This document shows, in pieces, positions 7,392 through 15,960 of a DNA stretch of 64,000 nucleotides (positions within the stretch are counted from its first letter, which is position 1; every line of letters begins with the position of its first letter). Under the pieces are notes generated by a model. That model searched no databases. It was given only the letters and a program-made list of their open reading frames with translations, and was not told where the DNA came from. The position numbers and the translations under genes were made by a program. Location: NCBI GenBank assembly GCA_902544525.1, contig CACCCN010000001.1:167289-231288 (forward strand), written 5' to 3'. This DNA comes from an uncultured Pelagibacteraceae bacterium (GTDB lineage Bacteria; Pseudomonadota; Alphaproteobacteria; Pelagibacterales; AG-422-B15).

Positions 7392-9107
7392 CTAATCTGT
7401 AAAATAACCTAAAGTTTGTAAAAATTTCAATTTTCCACCTTCTACTTTTATAGATCCATTAGTCAACGCTAATGAAATTTGTGCAATATTTTGTAATCCT
7501 GCCAAGATTTCTTTCAATTCGTGTTGGTTAGTTTCAACAATAAGATCTGCATTATCAATCTTATCATACCCTAGCTCAATAATACCGCGTCTAAAATTCA
7601 AGACAAAAACATCATTAATATCTTTAAATTTAAACATAACTTTTTCTTCAACATCAACAGTTTTAGCTGCATTTAAATTTACCGGTAAAGATTTGATAAT
7701 TGACTTCATTGGAATTGCTTCAAGTTGCTTAGATGAAATGGCTACATCTCTAAAGTATACACCATAATCACCGCGCAATTCTCCCGCGACAGTTTTATAG
7801 AAATAATAGTCGTTAGAAGCGGTTTGAGTTTGAGCAAATTTTTCAGCTGCATTTGCCTTAATATTTTTTGCTTTTTGATCATTATTATCAAGGGCTATTA
7901 GGGAGTCTGCTAGCTCCATAGACCATTGATACTCTCTATTTTTTAAAGCTGTCTCTGCTGCTGAATACAAGTCAGTTTGCTTTTGAGCTAAAGCAATCAT
8001 TTTTTTAGCTTTTTCTTCAGGAGAGAGTGGGTGTAAGGTTGTAATATTGCCATTAAACCAACCAATATATCCAGAAAAAATTGACCTGACATAGGAACTT
8101 ATAGAGCCGTAGAATTCTTGTAAGTAAGGCGATTCACTAAGATGTGATGGTAATTGAATTTTTGATACAATCTCATTTGGTAATAAGCCTTTATTTATAT
8201 GTCTTACAGTCTGATCATGAACAAATTGAATTGCATCTCTATAATCTGTAAGCGCCCTATAGACATTGTCTTTTCCAATAACTGGTCGACTATGGCTAGG
8301 AATTAAATATTTTGCATTTAATTTTCTAATTTTATCTAAACTATAAACCCATTCCATCGGACTTCTATATTTTGTTCCTCTAATTGCATATAAGTTTGCG
8401 AAAGATCTATAAAAATTATCACCTACCATAACGGCTTCTTGCTCTGGCAAATATACATAAAGATGATCGTCGGTTTCACCTGGTACGTGTGCTAATTCCA
8501 TTTGAATATTATCAATTTTAAGATTTAATATTTTATCAAAAGTTACATTAGGACGTATTAATCCAGATGTTGTATCTGCATTAATTTCTAAAAAGCCCCC
8601 AATACCTTGATGAACTATACTTTCTTTATTTAGCGGTATTCCAAATTGTCTTGCGGAACGCTCATAGATGATTGGGCGTATAATAGTTGAAATATTATCA
8701 ATGTTATAAAGTATATTCTCTTGACCATAAACTTTAACATTTGTATCACTGGCAAATATAGTCGCGCCTCCAATGTGATCTGGATGATTGTGCGTATAAA
8801 TAATGTTATTAATTGGATTTTTTGAAATTTTGTTTAAATCTTTTTTTATTTCAGTTGCAGATTCTTCACTGCCAGCAGTATCAATAATGATATTTTCATT
8901 GTCTCCAACTACCATAATAACATTTGCTAAGGCATACCCGATTGCAATATAAATGTTTTTTTCAATTTGAATTATATCTTTTCTAAATTCGTTTGCATGA
9001 TCAGTGCTGAGACCACCTTTTTGAGATATTGTACGTTCAGTAGTGGTTTGCTCGCTACAAGAAATCAATGAAAAGATAAGTGAAATTATCAATAACGATT
9101 TATACAT
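7392..9107 (-). CDS. alkylsulfatase-like metallo-beta-lactamase-fold lipoprotein
   Basis: The 571-residue protein has a lipoprotein signal (LISC, lipidated C17). Its metallo-beta-lactamase domain carries the zinc motif THNHPDH (H106, H108, D110, H111). The segment VGDNFYRSFANLYAIRG, the helical middle region and the SCP2-like C-terminus (about residue 440 onward) follow the architecture of SdsA1/BDS1-type alkylsulfatases, which cleave sulfate from alkyl sulfates. The usual GEN signature is GDN here. The closest match is this family, but the true substrate could be another sulfate or phosphate ester. A lipid anchor places it at the outer or inner membrane. Its gene is divergent from the EamA exporter. 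Confidence 0.85.
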   Translation of the reverse strand: MYKSLLIISLIFSLISCSEQTTTERTISQKGGLSTDHANEFRKDIIQIEKNIYIAIGYALANVIMVVGDNENIIIDTAGSEESATEIKKDLNKISKNPINNIIYTHNHPDHIGGATIFASDTNVKVYGQENILYNIDNISTIIRPIIYERSARQFGIPLNKESIVHQGIGGFLEINADTTSGLIRPNVTFDKILNLKIDNIQMELAHVPGETDDHLYVYLPEQEAVMVGDNFYRSFANLYAIRGTKYRSPMEWVYSLDKIRKLNAKYLIPSHSRPVIGKDNVYRALTDYRDAIQFVHDQTVRHINKGLLPNEIVSKIQLPSHLSESPYLQEFYGSISSYVRSIFSGYIGWFNGNITTLHPLSPEEKAKKMIALAQKQTDLYSAAETALKNREYQWSMELADSLIALDNNDQKAKNIKANAAEKFAQTQTASNDYYFYKTVAGELRGDYGVYFRDVAISSKQLEAIPMKSIIKSLPVNLNAAKTVDVEEKVMFKFKDINDVFVLNFRRGIIELGYDKIDNADLIVETNQHELKEILAGLQNIAQISLALTNGSIKVEGGKLKFLQTLGYFTD

Positions 9108-9177
9108 TTTAATTTTTATATTTATTTACTAGATCTAATTTTTAATAGATCTTTAAGCTACAACAATAGTTTTAGAA

Positions 9178-10047
9178 ATGAAATATAATAATGAAACACT
9201 TGGTGCAATTGCACTGATCTTTGCCGGAATATTTCTAAGTTTTGGTGGAGTGATTATAAAGTATATGGAGTCAGCCTCTGCATGGCAAGTGACTGGATAT
9301 CGATCTATCACTTTTAGCCTTGCAATACTTCTTTATATTTTTTTAAAGTATAAGAAAGATACTCCAAAAGTATTTCAGAAAATTGGTTACAACGGTATAT
9401 TGGTTGCAGTTATACTTGGATTTAGTAATACCTGTTTTGTATGGGGTATGAGTACAACCTCAGTTTCAAATGCTGTTTTTATTATGAGTACGGGTCCACT
9501 TTTTGCAGCTGTGTGCTCGTACTTTTTTTTAAAAAGAACTATAGGTAGAAAAACATTAATTGCAATTGGAGGGTCAATGATTGGTATATCTATTATGTTT
9601 TCCGGTGGCATTGAGTCTACTAATTATATTGGAAACATAATTATTTTAGGAGTTCCTATTGCATTTGCTTTTCAGTTAACAATATTAAACTTTAATTCAC
9701 ATATTGATTTTATGCCTGCAACTTTTTTGGGTGGTGTATTTTCTTCGCTGATTGGTTTTGTTTTCATGTCTAGTTTAGATATTTCAACTCACGATTTATT
9801 ACTTTGTTTGTTTATGGGTGCATTTCAAGTTGGTATAGGATTTATGCTAATAACTATTGGTTCTAGATATATACCTCCGCACAGAGCTGCTTTATTTTTA
9901 CTTATGGAACCTGTATTAGCGCCAATTTGGGCTTGGCTTGGTGTTGGCGAAATACCAGCGGCTGTAGAAATGTTAGGGGGTTTAGTTGTTTTATCTTTTG
10001 TCTCTTACAAAATAATTGATCAATTTAAAAACACTCAGAATGGTTAG
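9178..10047 (+). CDS. EamA/DMT family transporter
   Basis: A 289-residue protein with ten predicted membrane helices arranged as two EamA repeats. The second ends in the typical ALFLLMEPVLAPIWAWLGVGEIP signature. DMT transporters export amino acids or small metabolites, and the substrate cannot be read from sequence. It lies 70 bp before a TauD-like dioxygenase on the same strand and may share its transcript. Confidence 0.88.
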   Translation: MKYNNETLGAIALIFAGIFLSFGGVIIKYMESASAWQVTGYRSITFSLAILLYIFLKYKKDTPKVFQKIGYNGILVAVILGFSNTCFVWGMSTTSVSNAVFIMSTGPLFAAVCSYFFLKRTIGRKTLIAIGGSMIGISIMFSGGIESTNYIGNIIILGVPIAFAFQLTILNFNSHIDFMPATFLGGVFSSLIGFVFMSSLDISTHDLLLCLFMGAFQVGIGFMLITIGSRYIPPHRAALFLLMEPVLAPIWAWLGVGEIPAAVEMLGGLVVLSFVSYKIIDQFKNTQNG

Positions 10048-10117
10048 CTTTTTAAATTTTTCACTATGTTTATAAATTTTAAGTGACAAAATATTCTTTA
10101 ATATTTAGATTTCAAAT

Positions 10118-10948
10118 ATGAAAATTAATATTCTCTCTGGTGCGTTGGGTGCAGAAATTTTGAACTTTAGTTTAAATACAATCACCCATGACAATTTTAA
10201 GATTTTGAATGACTTACTTTTAGAACATAAAGTTATTTTTTTTAGAGATCAAAATATTGCTCCAGAAGAATTAATGTATCTCGGATCTTTATTCGGTACA
10301 GTTGAAGAGCATGCATATGTAAAAGGATTAGAAAATTTTCCACAAATTACTAGGATTGTTAAAGCCGCAAATGAAAAAAATCAATGGGGCGAGGGATGGC
10401 ATAGTGACGTGAGTTATGATTTAAAACCTTGCAAAACTATTATCCTCAGATCAATAAAAATTCCACCAGTAGGTGGAGATACTGTGTTTTCAAATATGGA
10501 ATTAGCTTGGGAAACTCTTGATGAAGGTATTAAAAATATAATTCATGACAAGAAAGCATTACATGAGTCAAATGGGTCAAAATTTTTTGTTGAAAACTAT
10601 TCACAGATGGAAAGCAATGGTCTTGTAGGTGAAAAATATTCAAATGAACATCCTATAGTAAGGACACATCCTGAGACAGGAAATAAAATTTTATTTGTCA
10701 ATCCAACCTATACAAAGAAAATTTTAGGAATACCAGAAAATGATAGTAATAAATTACTCGAAAAAATTTTTAGACATCAAGAAAGACTGGATCTTTCATG
10801 TCGATTTAAATGGACCGACAATGCAATAGCTATTTTAGATAATAGGTGCACGCAACATTATGCAATAGCTGATTTTTACCCAGGAAGAGGCTTGGGACAT
10901 GAACGAATTATGGATAGAATTGCAATAGTAGGCGATCAACCATTTTAA
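10118..10948 (+). CDS. TauD/TfdA family 2-oxoglutarate-dependent dioxygenase
   Basis: The 276-residue protein has the Fe(II) facial triad of the family: H95 and D97 (WHSDVSYD) and H247 (CTQHYAI). R263 (HERIMDR) would bind 2-oxoglutarate, and T122 sits in GGDTVFSN. The spacing matches TauD (H99, D101, H255, R270). These cytoplasmic enzymes hydroxylate taurine, alkyl sulfates, 2,4-D or related substrates, sometimes releasing sulfite or sulfate. With the sulfatase-like gene 1 kb away an organosulfur substrate is attractive, but it is inferred. The stop lies 4 bp from the convergent yciB stop. Confidence 0.9.
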   Translation: MKINILSGALGAEILNFSLNTITHDNFKILNDLLLEHKVIFFRDQNIAPEELMYLGSLFGTVEEHAYVKGLENFPQITRIVKAANEKNQWGEGWHSDVSYDLKPCKTIILRSIKIPPVGGDTVFSNMELAWETLDEGIKNIIHDKKALHESNGSKFFVENYSQMESNGLVGEKYSNEHPIVRTHPETGNKILFVNPTYTKKILGIPENDSNKLLEKIFRHQERLDLSCRFKWTDNAIAILDNRCTQHYAIADFYPGRGLGHERIMDRIAIVGDQPF

Positions 10949-10952
10949 TTTA

Positions 10953-11492
10953 CTATTCCTGCATATTTTTTTGAATAAACATTACTTGCGACAAAATAAA
11001 TAGTAATGACAATCCCATAATACCAAATAATTTGAAGTTAACCCAAACGGTGTCAGAAAAGTTTCTATAAACTATCTCATTACAAATCGCTAAAAATAAA
11101 AAAAATATTGCCCATCTGTATGTCAGCTTGAACCAGGCAGAGTCATTTAATTTTAATGAAGACCCCATTAAATTTTTAAGCAAAGGTTTTTTAAAATATA
11201 GGCCTATTAAAAGAATTGATGCAAAAATAAAGTTAACAAAAGTAACTTTAAATTTTATAAACCAAGGATCATCAAGAGCTACTGTTAGAAAACCAAAAAT
11301 TAATATCAAAATTGAGCTAAATAACAGCATTGGTGGAATTTTTTTTTCTACAATATAAGACAGTACCATAGCCACCACTGCAGCAAGCATTAATGGAACT
11401 ATTGCACCTTGAATTTCCCCTGTTTTAAAAAAGAAAATAAAAAAAACTACTATTGGACCATATTCAATAAATGGCTTAGCTATACTTTTCAC
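10953..11492 (-). CDS. yciB: YciB/IspZ septation-type inner membrane protein
   Basis: A 179-residue protein with about five membrane helices and the family segments EYGPIVVFFIFF, TVALDDPWFIKFKVTFVN, NDSAWFKLTYRWAIFF and NEIVYRNFSDTVWVNFKLFG. YciB is a conserved inner-membrane protein linked to envelope synthesis and intracellular septation. It begins 5 bp after hspQ, so the two probably form one transcript. Confidence 0.92.
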   Translation of the reverse strand: MKSIAKPFIEYGPIVVFFIFFFKTGEIQGAIVPLMLAAVVAMVLSYIVEKKIPPMLLFSSILILIFGFLTVALDDPWFIKFKVTFVNFIFASILLIGLYFKKPLLKNLMGSSLKLNDSAWFKLTYRWAIFFLFLAICNEIVYRNFSDTVWVNFKLFGIMGLSLLFILSQVMFIQKNMQE

Positions 11493-11497
11493 AATAA

Positions 11498-11821
11498 TTA
11501 ATTACTTTTTGCTCGAGAAATATACTTTCCACCCTTTAAACCACTAAAAATTTCCTCAACCAATGGATGAGCAACGGGTTCTGGTATCTCTTCTTCTAAT
11601 AAATTTTGTTGAGAAACATAAGCTATGTATGAAGGTTGATTCGGGGACTCAGCTAGTAAGTGATAAAAAGGTTGATCTTTTTTTGGTCTAACTTGAGCTG
11701 GGATCGACTGATACCATTCTTCTGTATTATCAAACTCAGGATCAACATCAAAAATGACACCTCTGAAATCGAAGTATCTATGTTTTACAATTTGTCCAAT
11801 TTCAAATTTTGCTTTATTCAT
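11498..11821 (-). CDS. hspQ: heat shock protein HspQ
   Basis: The 107-residue protein matches HspQ/YccV: FEIGQIVKHRYFDFRGVIFDVDPEF at the start, then EEWYQ, a KDQPFYHLLAE segment and IAYVSQQNL. HspQ is a hemimethylated-DNA-binding-type fold protein that in enterobacteria modulates Lon protease specificity. It is immediately upstream of yciB. Confidence 0.92.
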   Translation of the reverse strand: MNKAKFEIGQIVKHRYFDFRGVIFDVDPEFDNTEEWYQSIPAQVRPKKDQPFYHLLAESPNQPSYIAYVSQQNLLEEEIPEPVAHPLVEEIFSGLKGGKYISRAKSN

Positions 11822-11871
11822 AAGTCAAAGATAGTAATTATTCGCAGTTTTTTCAAGGTATGAGAAATGAT

Positions 11872-12477
11872 CTAACTTGCTGTTTTTGCACCATCTAATA
11901 ATTCAATAATTTTCTGCTCTTTAATATACCCTGGAATCATTGTGTTATTAATTATTGATGCAGGTGTGCCTCTTAAACCCAGGTCTTTTGCTAGTTTTTT
12001 ATTTAATTGAATAGTTTTATCATATGGTTGTGTTTCACTAAAATTGAATATTTTTTCACCTTCAAGATCAAGCTGATTAAGTAAATTAATTATATTTTGT
12101 TTATTCATAGAAGAACCCAATTCCATCAACCCGTTATGAATATCAAAATATAAATCTGGATTTTCATTCCAAATCTCTAATGCAACATTAGCTGCGGTTT
12201 CAGATATTCCACCAAAAATTGGAAATTCTAAGTAAATAATTTTAGTATCGTTTCTGGTTTTTAAAATATTTGCAAAATCATTTGCTTGTTTAGAACAGTA
12301 TCCGCAACGATAATCGAAAAACTCTACAATAGTATATTCGCCATCAATGTTTCCTGCCATGGGTGATTGATTTGTATCGTGATTACGAATAATAAAATTT
12401 GCTAAAGATGAGTCACTATATACTACTGTTGGTATTAAAATTAATACAACAGATAGAATATACTTTAAAAACTTCAT
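11872..12477 (-). CDS. DsbA-family periplasmic thiol:disulfide protein
   Basis: The 201-residue protein has a signal peptide (residues 1-21) and a thioredoxin-fold active site CGYC (C58, C61, in EFFDYRCGYCSKQ). The cis-proline loop is LRGTPASII. It belongs to the DsbA/Com1-like group of secreted disulfide oxidoreductases that form or repair disulfides in exported proteins. Its start overlaps the stop of murU by 4 bp, so the two are translationally coupled. In many alphaproteobacteria addB follows murU instead. Confidence 0.9.
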   Translation of the reverse strand: MKFLKYILSVVLILIPTVVYSDSSLANFIIRNHDTNQSPMAGNIDGEYTIVEFFDYRCGYCSKQANDFANILKTRNDTKIIYLEFPIFGGISETAANVALEIWNENPDLYFDIHNGLMELGSSMNKQNIINLLNQLDLEGEKIFNFSETQPYDKTIQLNKKLAKDLGLRGTPASIINNTMIPGYIKEQKIIELLDGAKTAS

Positions 12478-13178
12478 TTATTTAAGCCTATAACAGATTC
12501 TATTGTTCCTACATGATTAAATTTTTTATTAGTCATAAAAGTATAAAGTTTTTTATGCTTTATATTATTATCCCAAATTTTATTTGTAGAAAATACATTG
12601 CTATTATAATTATCAAATTGATTTCGTTTGACAATTTGTACACCACAATAAACTAAAGGTATTTTAGCTTTATTGTTTTCAAATCTTTCAATTTGATTTT
12701 TTTTATTTTTTATAAAATCCCCATTTCCTGAGTAACCAAAAGTATTTTTAATTTTGGTAGTCATTAAAAAGGAGTCCATAATTTTTCCATCGAATTTATT
12801 AATTAATCCTTTTAATGATTTGGAGGTGTATTGATCCCAAAAAACATCGCTATTCATAACTAAGATAGTTTTTGAATTAGTAAGTCTAAAAGCTTTTTTT
12901 ATTGCGCCACCAGTATCTAATATTTTTTTTGATTCATCTGAAATTTTAATACTACTATCTAGTTTCTTCACGTAGTCTACTATTTGCTGCGATTTATAAT
13001 GAACATTAATTATAATATTTTTTATTCCAGCTTTTTTTAAGTTATAAATACAATGCCAAATCAACGGTTTGTTTTGAACCTCAATAAGGGGCTTGGGCAT
13101 GTCTTTTGTTAAAGGAAGCATTCTTTTACCAAAGCCAGCAGCCAATATTAATCCAGTATTTACATTTTGTTTACTCAT
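12474..13178 (-). CDS. murU: N-acetylmuramate-1-phosphate uridylyltransferase-like nucleotidyltransferase
   Basis: The 234-residue sugar-1-phosphate nucleotidyltransferase has the N-terminal signature LILAAGFGKRMLPLT (residues 10-24) and the K of MPKPLIEV. An NSDVFWDQ metal site comes mid-protein. Next to an AmgK-like kinase it most likely makes UDP-MurNAc in the peptidoglycan-recycling route that bypasses MurA/MurB. The start overlaps amgK by 8 bp. A mannose- or glucose-1-phosphate substrate cannot be excluded by sequence alone; the assignment rests on gene context. Confidence 0.82.
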   Translation of the reverse strand: MSKQNVNTGLILAAGFGKRMLPLTKDMPKPLIEVQNKPLIWHCIYNLKKAGIKNIIINVHYKSQQIVDYVKKLDSSIKISDESKKILDTGGAIKKAFRLTNSKTILVMNSDVFWDQYTSKSLKGLINKFDGKIMDSFLMTTKIKNTFGYSGNGDFIKNKKNQIERFENNKAKIPLVYCGVQIVKRNQFDNYNSNVFSTNKIWDNNIKHKKLYTFMTNKKFNHVGTIESVIGLNK

Positions 13179-14139
13179 TGGGTAAATTTAATTTTAGCCA
13201 TTTATAAATATCAATCATTATAGGTTTTTTTAAATTATTATTAATAAATTGCCATGCATTATCATTAAATTTCATATACTGTGATTTTTGATCCCTAATA
13301 CTTAATCTGCAAAAAATACCCAAAATTTTTAAATTCCTTTGAACGGAATAGAAAGCCATTTCGTTATCTAACTGCATAGAATCGTATCCCGTTGCGTCTA
13401 TAAAGTACTTTATTAAAGATGTTTTAAGCTCTAATGAAATTGGTCTTCTTACATCCTCAATAAGAGAGATGAGATCATAACTTGACTGACCGAAAACAGC
13501 ATCTTGAAAATCTAAAAGCCCAACTTGACATAAACCAGATTTAGAATGCTGAAAGACTAAATTATCAACATGAAAATCCCTTAAAACTAGAGTATCGTAT
13601 TTGAGATTAAGAGAAGTAATTGTCTTAGAAAAAATTTCTTTAAATTCATTTATTTGATTTTCATTTATATTTATATTTAAATAACTTTTAATATACCATT
13701 CAATAAATAACTCAGTTTCACTAATCAACTTTTCATCTGAATAATTTTCGACTAAATTATTTTTACTAAACTGATTAATGTTCCTATTATGTAAATATAT
13801 TAAAATATCAATAGCTTTTTTATAAAGGCTCTCTTCGTTATTCGCATTTAATACTTTAGAAAATAAATTATCTCCTAAGTCTTCTAATAACAAAAATCCA
13901 TTTTCTTTATCAATTGAATAAATTTTGGGTGCATTTAAACTTATACTAATAAGTAAATTATCTATATTAATAAATGCATCTAAATCATCAACCAATGTTG
14001 GATCAGCATCCATTAAAATTTTATCTGCTACTCTAAAATATCTTCTAAATGAAGCGTCACTTGTAATGGCTTTAATTTTTTTTTCCTTAATCTGGTTGCT
14101 TTCTAGAAAAGCGTTTATCTGATCTAGTCTTGAGCCCAC
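13171..14139 (-). CDS. amgK: AmgK-like anomeric sugar kinase (APH fold)
   Basis: The 322-residue aminoglycoside-phosphotransferase-fold kinase has the catalytic segment LRDFHVDNL (D188, N193) and the metal DxD-type motif LLDFQDA (D210). It has the N-terminal SDASFRRYFRV loop typical of the AmgK group. AmgK phosphorylates N-acetylmuramate and N-acetylglucosamine at the anomeric position, feeding MurU. Overlaps with tsaE (16 bp) and murU (8 bp) show a tight operon. The sugar specificity is inferred from family and context. Confidence 0.85.
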   Translation of the reverse strand: MGSRLDQINAFLESNQIKEKKIKAITSDASFRRYFRVADKILMDADPTLVDDLDAFINIDNLLISISLNAPKIYSIDKENGFLLLEDLGDNLFSKVLNANNEESLYKKAIDILIYLHNRNINQFSKNNLVENYSDEKLISETELFIEWYIKSYLNININENQINEFKEIFSKTITSLNLKYDTLVLRDFHVDNLVFQHSKSGLCQVGLLDFQDAVFGQSSYDLISLIEDVRRPISLELKTSLIKYFIDATGYDSMQLDNEMAFYSVQRNLKILGIFCRLSIRDQKSQYMKFNDNAWQFINNNLKKPIMIDIYKWLKLNLPNE

Positions 14140-14582
14140 ATTAATTCTTTCTTTTTTGTATTCCCAATAAACTTAAATTTTATTGATCTTTTGTTATGAC
14201 TTATCAAATCAATATTAATTTCTATTCTATTTTTTGGGAGCGCATTTAGAAAATTGTTCGCCCATTCTATTATACAAATACCATTTGATACCGAGTTTGC
14301 ATAATCTAACTCAATTAATTCCTCTTCTTTTTCAAGTCGATAAAAGTCGTAATGATTAATAAGGACTTTTTTAAATTTATATGTTTGCAGCAATGAAAAG
14401 GTAGGGCTAGGAATTTCTCCAGAAACTGATTTATTTTTTATTAATGATTGAATCAAATATCTTGAAAATGTTGTTTTACCAGCCCCTAAGTCTCCGTTTA
14501 GACATATTACACAACTGCTTGGAATAGAATTAGCAAACTTTTCTGCTACTTTCTTTGTATCACTTTCTTTTTGAACAATCAT
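14124..14582 (-). CDS. tsaE: tRNA threonylcarbamoyladenosine biosynthesis ATPase TsaE
   Basis: The 152-residue P-loop protein has Walker A GDLGAGKTTFSR (residues 30-41) and the conserved SPTFSLLQTY and HYDFYRLE segments of TsaE (YjeE). It works with TsaB and TsaD to make the t6A37 base of ANN-decoding tRNAs. It lies between ahcY and amgK, an arrangement familiar from alphaproteobacteria. Confidence 0.95.
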   Translation of the reverse strand: MIVQKESDTKKVAEKFANSIPSSCVICLNGDLGAGKTTFSRYLIQSLIKNKSVSGEIPSPTFSLLQTYKFKKVLINHYDFYRLEKEEELIELDYANSVSNGICIIEWANNFLNALPKNRIEINIDLISHNKRSIKFKFIGNTKKKELMWAQD

Positions 14583-14609
14583 TTTAAGATTGTAACATAT
14601 ACATTAGAA

Positions 14610-15905
14610 CTAGTATCTATAAGCGTCTGGTTTAAATGGACCAGCCTGATCCACATTTATATAATCTGCCTGCTCTTGCGATAATTTAGTCAGTTTTGCA
14701 CCTAGTTTATCTAGGTGAAGAATTGCGACTTTTTCATCAAGGTGTTTTGGAAGTACATAAATATCATTCTTATATTGATCAGTATTTTCCCACAACTCAA
14801 TCTGAGCTAAAACCTGATTAGTAAACGAAGCACTCATAACAAAACTTGGATGACCTGTTGCACAACCAAGATTCACTAAACGACCTTCGGCTAAAACTAT
14901 TACTCTCTTACCATCTGGAAACTCAACTTCATCAACTTGAGGCTTAACATTATGCCACTTATGATTTTTTAGAGCATCAATTTGTATTTCTGAGTCAAAG
15001 TGACCAATGTTACATAAAATCGACCTATCCTTCATATCTCTAATATGATCAATTGTAACAATGTCTTTATTGCCAGTAGCTGTAACAACAATGTCTGCTT
15101 CTTTTATATTGTCTTCCATGTTAACTACTTGATAGCCTTCCATTGCAGCTTGTAACGCACATATTGGATCTACTTCAGTAACAAGAACTCTAGCGCCTTG
15201 GCCTCTCAATGCTGCTGCACTTCCTTTGCCAACATCACCAAATCCAGCAACAATACATGTTTTTCCTGCAAGCATTACATCAGTTGCTCTTTTTAGAGCA
15301 TCAATTAAACTTTCACGACATCCATATAAGTTATCAAATTTTGATTTAGTAACTGAGTCATTTACATTAATTGCAGGTATCATTAACTCACCCTTAGCAA
15401 CCATTTCTTTTAGTGATTTAACTCCTGTAGTTGTTTCCTCTGAAACACCTTTAATACCCTTCATCATTTCAGGATAGTTTTTGTGCATATATGCCGTTAG
15501 ATCTCCACCATCATCTAATAATAAATTTGGAACCCAACCTTCCTTACCAGTAATTGTTTTTTCAATACATTCCCAATACTCTTCTTCAGTTTCACCCTTC
15601 CAAGCAAAGACTGGAATACCTTTTCTTGCAATTGCCGCCGCGGCCTGATCTTGTGTTGAAAAAATATTGCATGAAGACCATCTCACATCTGCACCTAAAG
15701 CAACCAAAGTATCAATTAAAACAGCTGTTTGAATAGTCATGTGGAGACAGCCAATTATTCTTGCTCCACTCAGAGGTTTATCATTACCGTACGCACTTCT
15801 TAAGGCCATTAGTCCTGGCATTTCTGTTTCTGCTATCGCAATTTCTTTATCACCCCAATCAGCTAGTGATAGATCTGCCACTTTAAAGTCTTGGTTATCG
15901 GTCAT
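14610..15905 (-). CDS. ahcY: adenosylhomocysteinase
   Basis: The 431-residue S-adenosylhomocysteine hydrolase splits SAH into adenosine and homocysteine, supporting the methyl cycle with MetK. The NAD-binding site [12 protein letters not shown], catalytic-region [13 protein letters not shown] and C-terminal [13 protein letters not shown] are all present. It lacks the roughly 40-residue insertion common in longer bacterial enzymes (about 465 residues in many alphaproteobacteria), so it resembles the short form. AGGAG lies a few bases before the ATG. It follows chvG directly; the PTS genes usually found between them are absent. Confidence 0.97.
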   Translation of the reverse strand: MTDNQDFKVADLSLADWGDKEIAIAETEMPGLMALRSAYGNDKPLSGARIIGCLHMTIQTAVLIDTLVALGADVRWSSCNIFSTQDQAAAAIARKGIPVFAWKGETEEEYWECIEKTITGKEGWVPNLLLDDGGDLTAYMHKNYPEMMKGIKGVSEETTTGVKSLKEMVAKGELMIPAINVNDSVTKSKFDNLYGCRESLIDALKRATDVMLAGKTCIVAGFGDVGKGSAAALRGQGARVLVTEVDPICALQAAMEGYQVVNMEDNIKEADIVVTATGNKDIVTIDHIRDMKDRSILCNIGHFDSEIQIDALKNHKWHNVKPQVDEVEFPDGKRVIVLAEGRLVNLGCATGHPSFVMSASFTNQVLAQIELWENTDQYKNDIYVLPKHLDEKVAILHLDKLGAKLTKLSQEQADYINVDQAGPFKPDAYRY

Positions 15906-15960
15906 TTTTAAACTCCTGAAAGATTAAGTTATATGTATTTAAATCGTGAGTAACATAAAT

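Noticed and set aside
15906-15960. Possible SAM or SAH riboswitch before ahcY
   Set aside because: The 55-bp gap shows no recognisable aptamer, only an AGGAG ribosome binding site.
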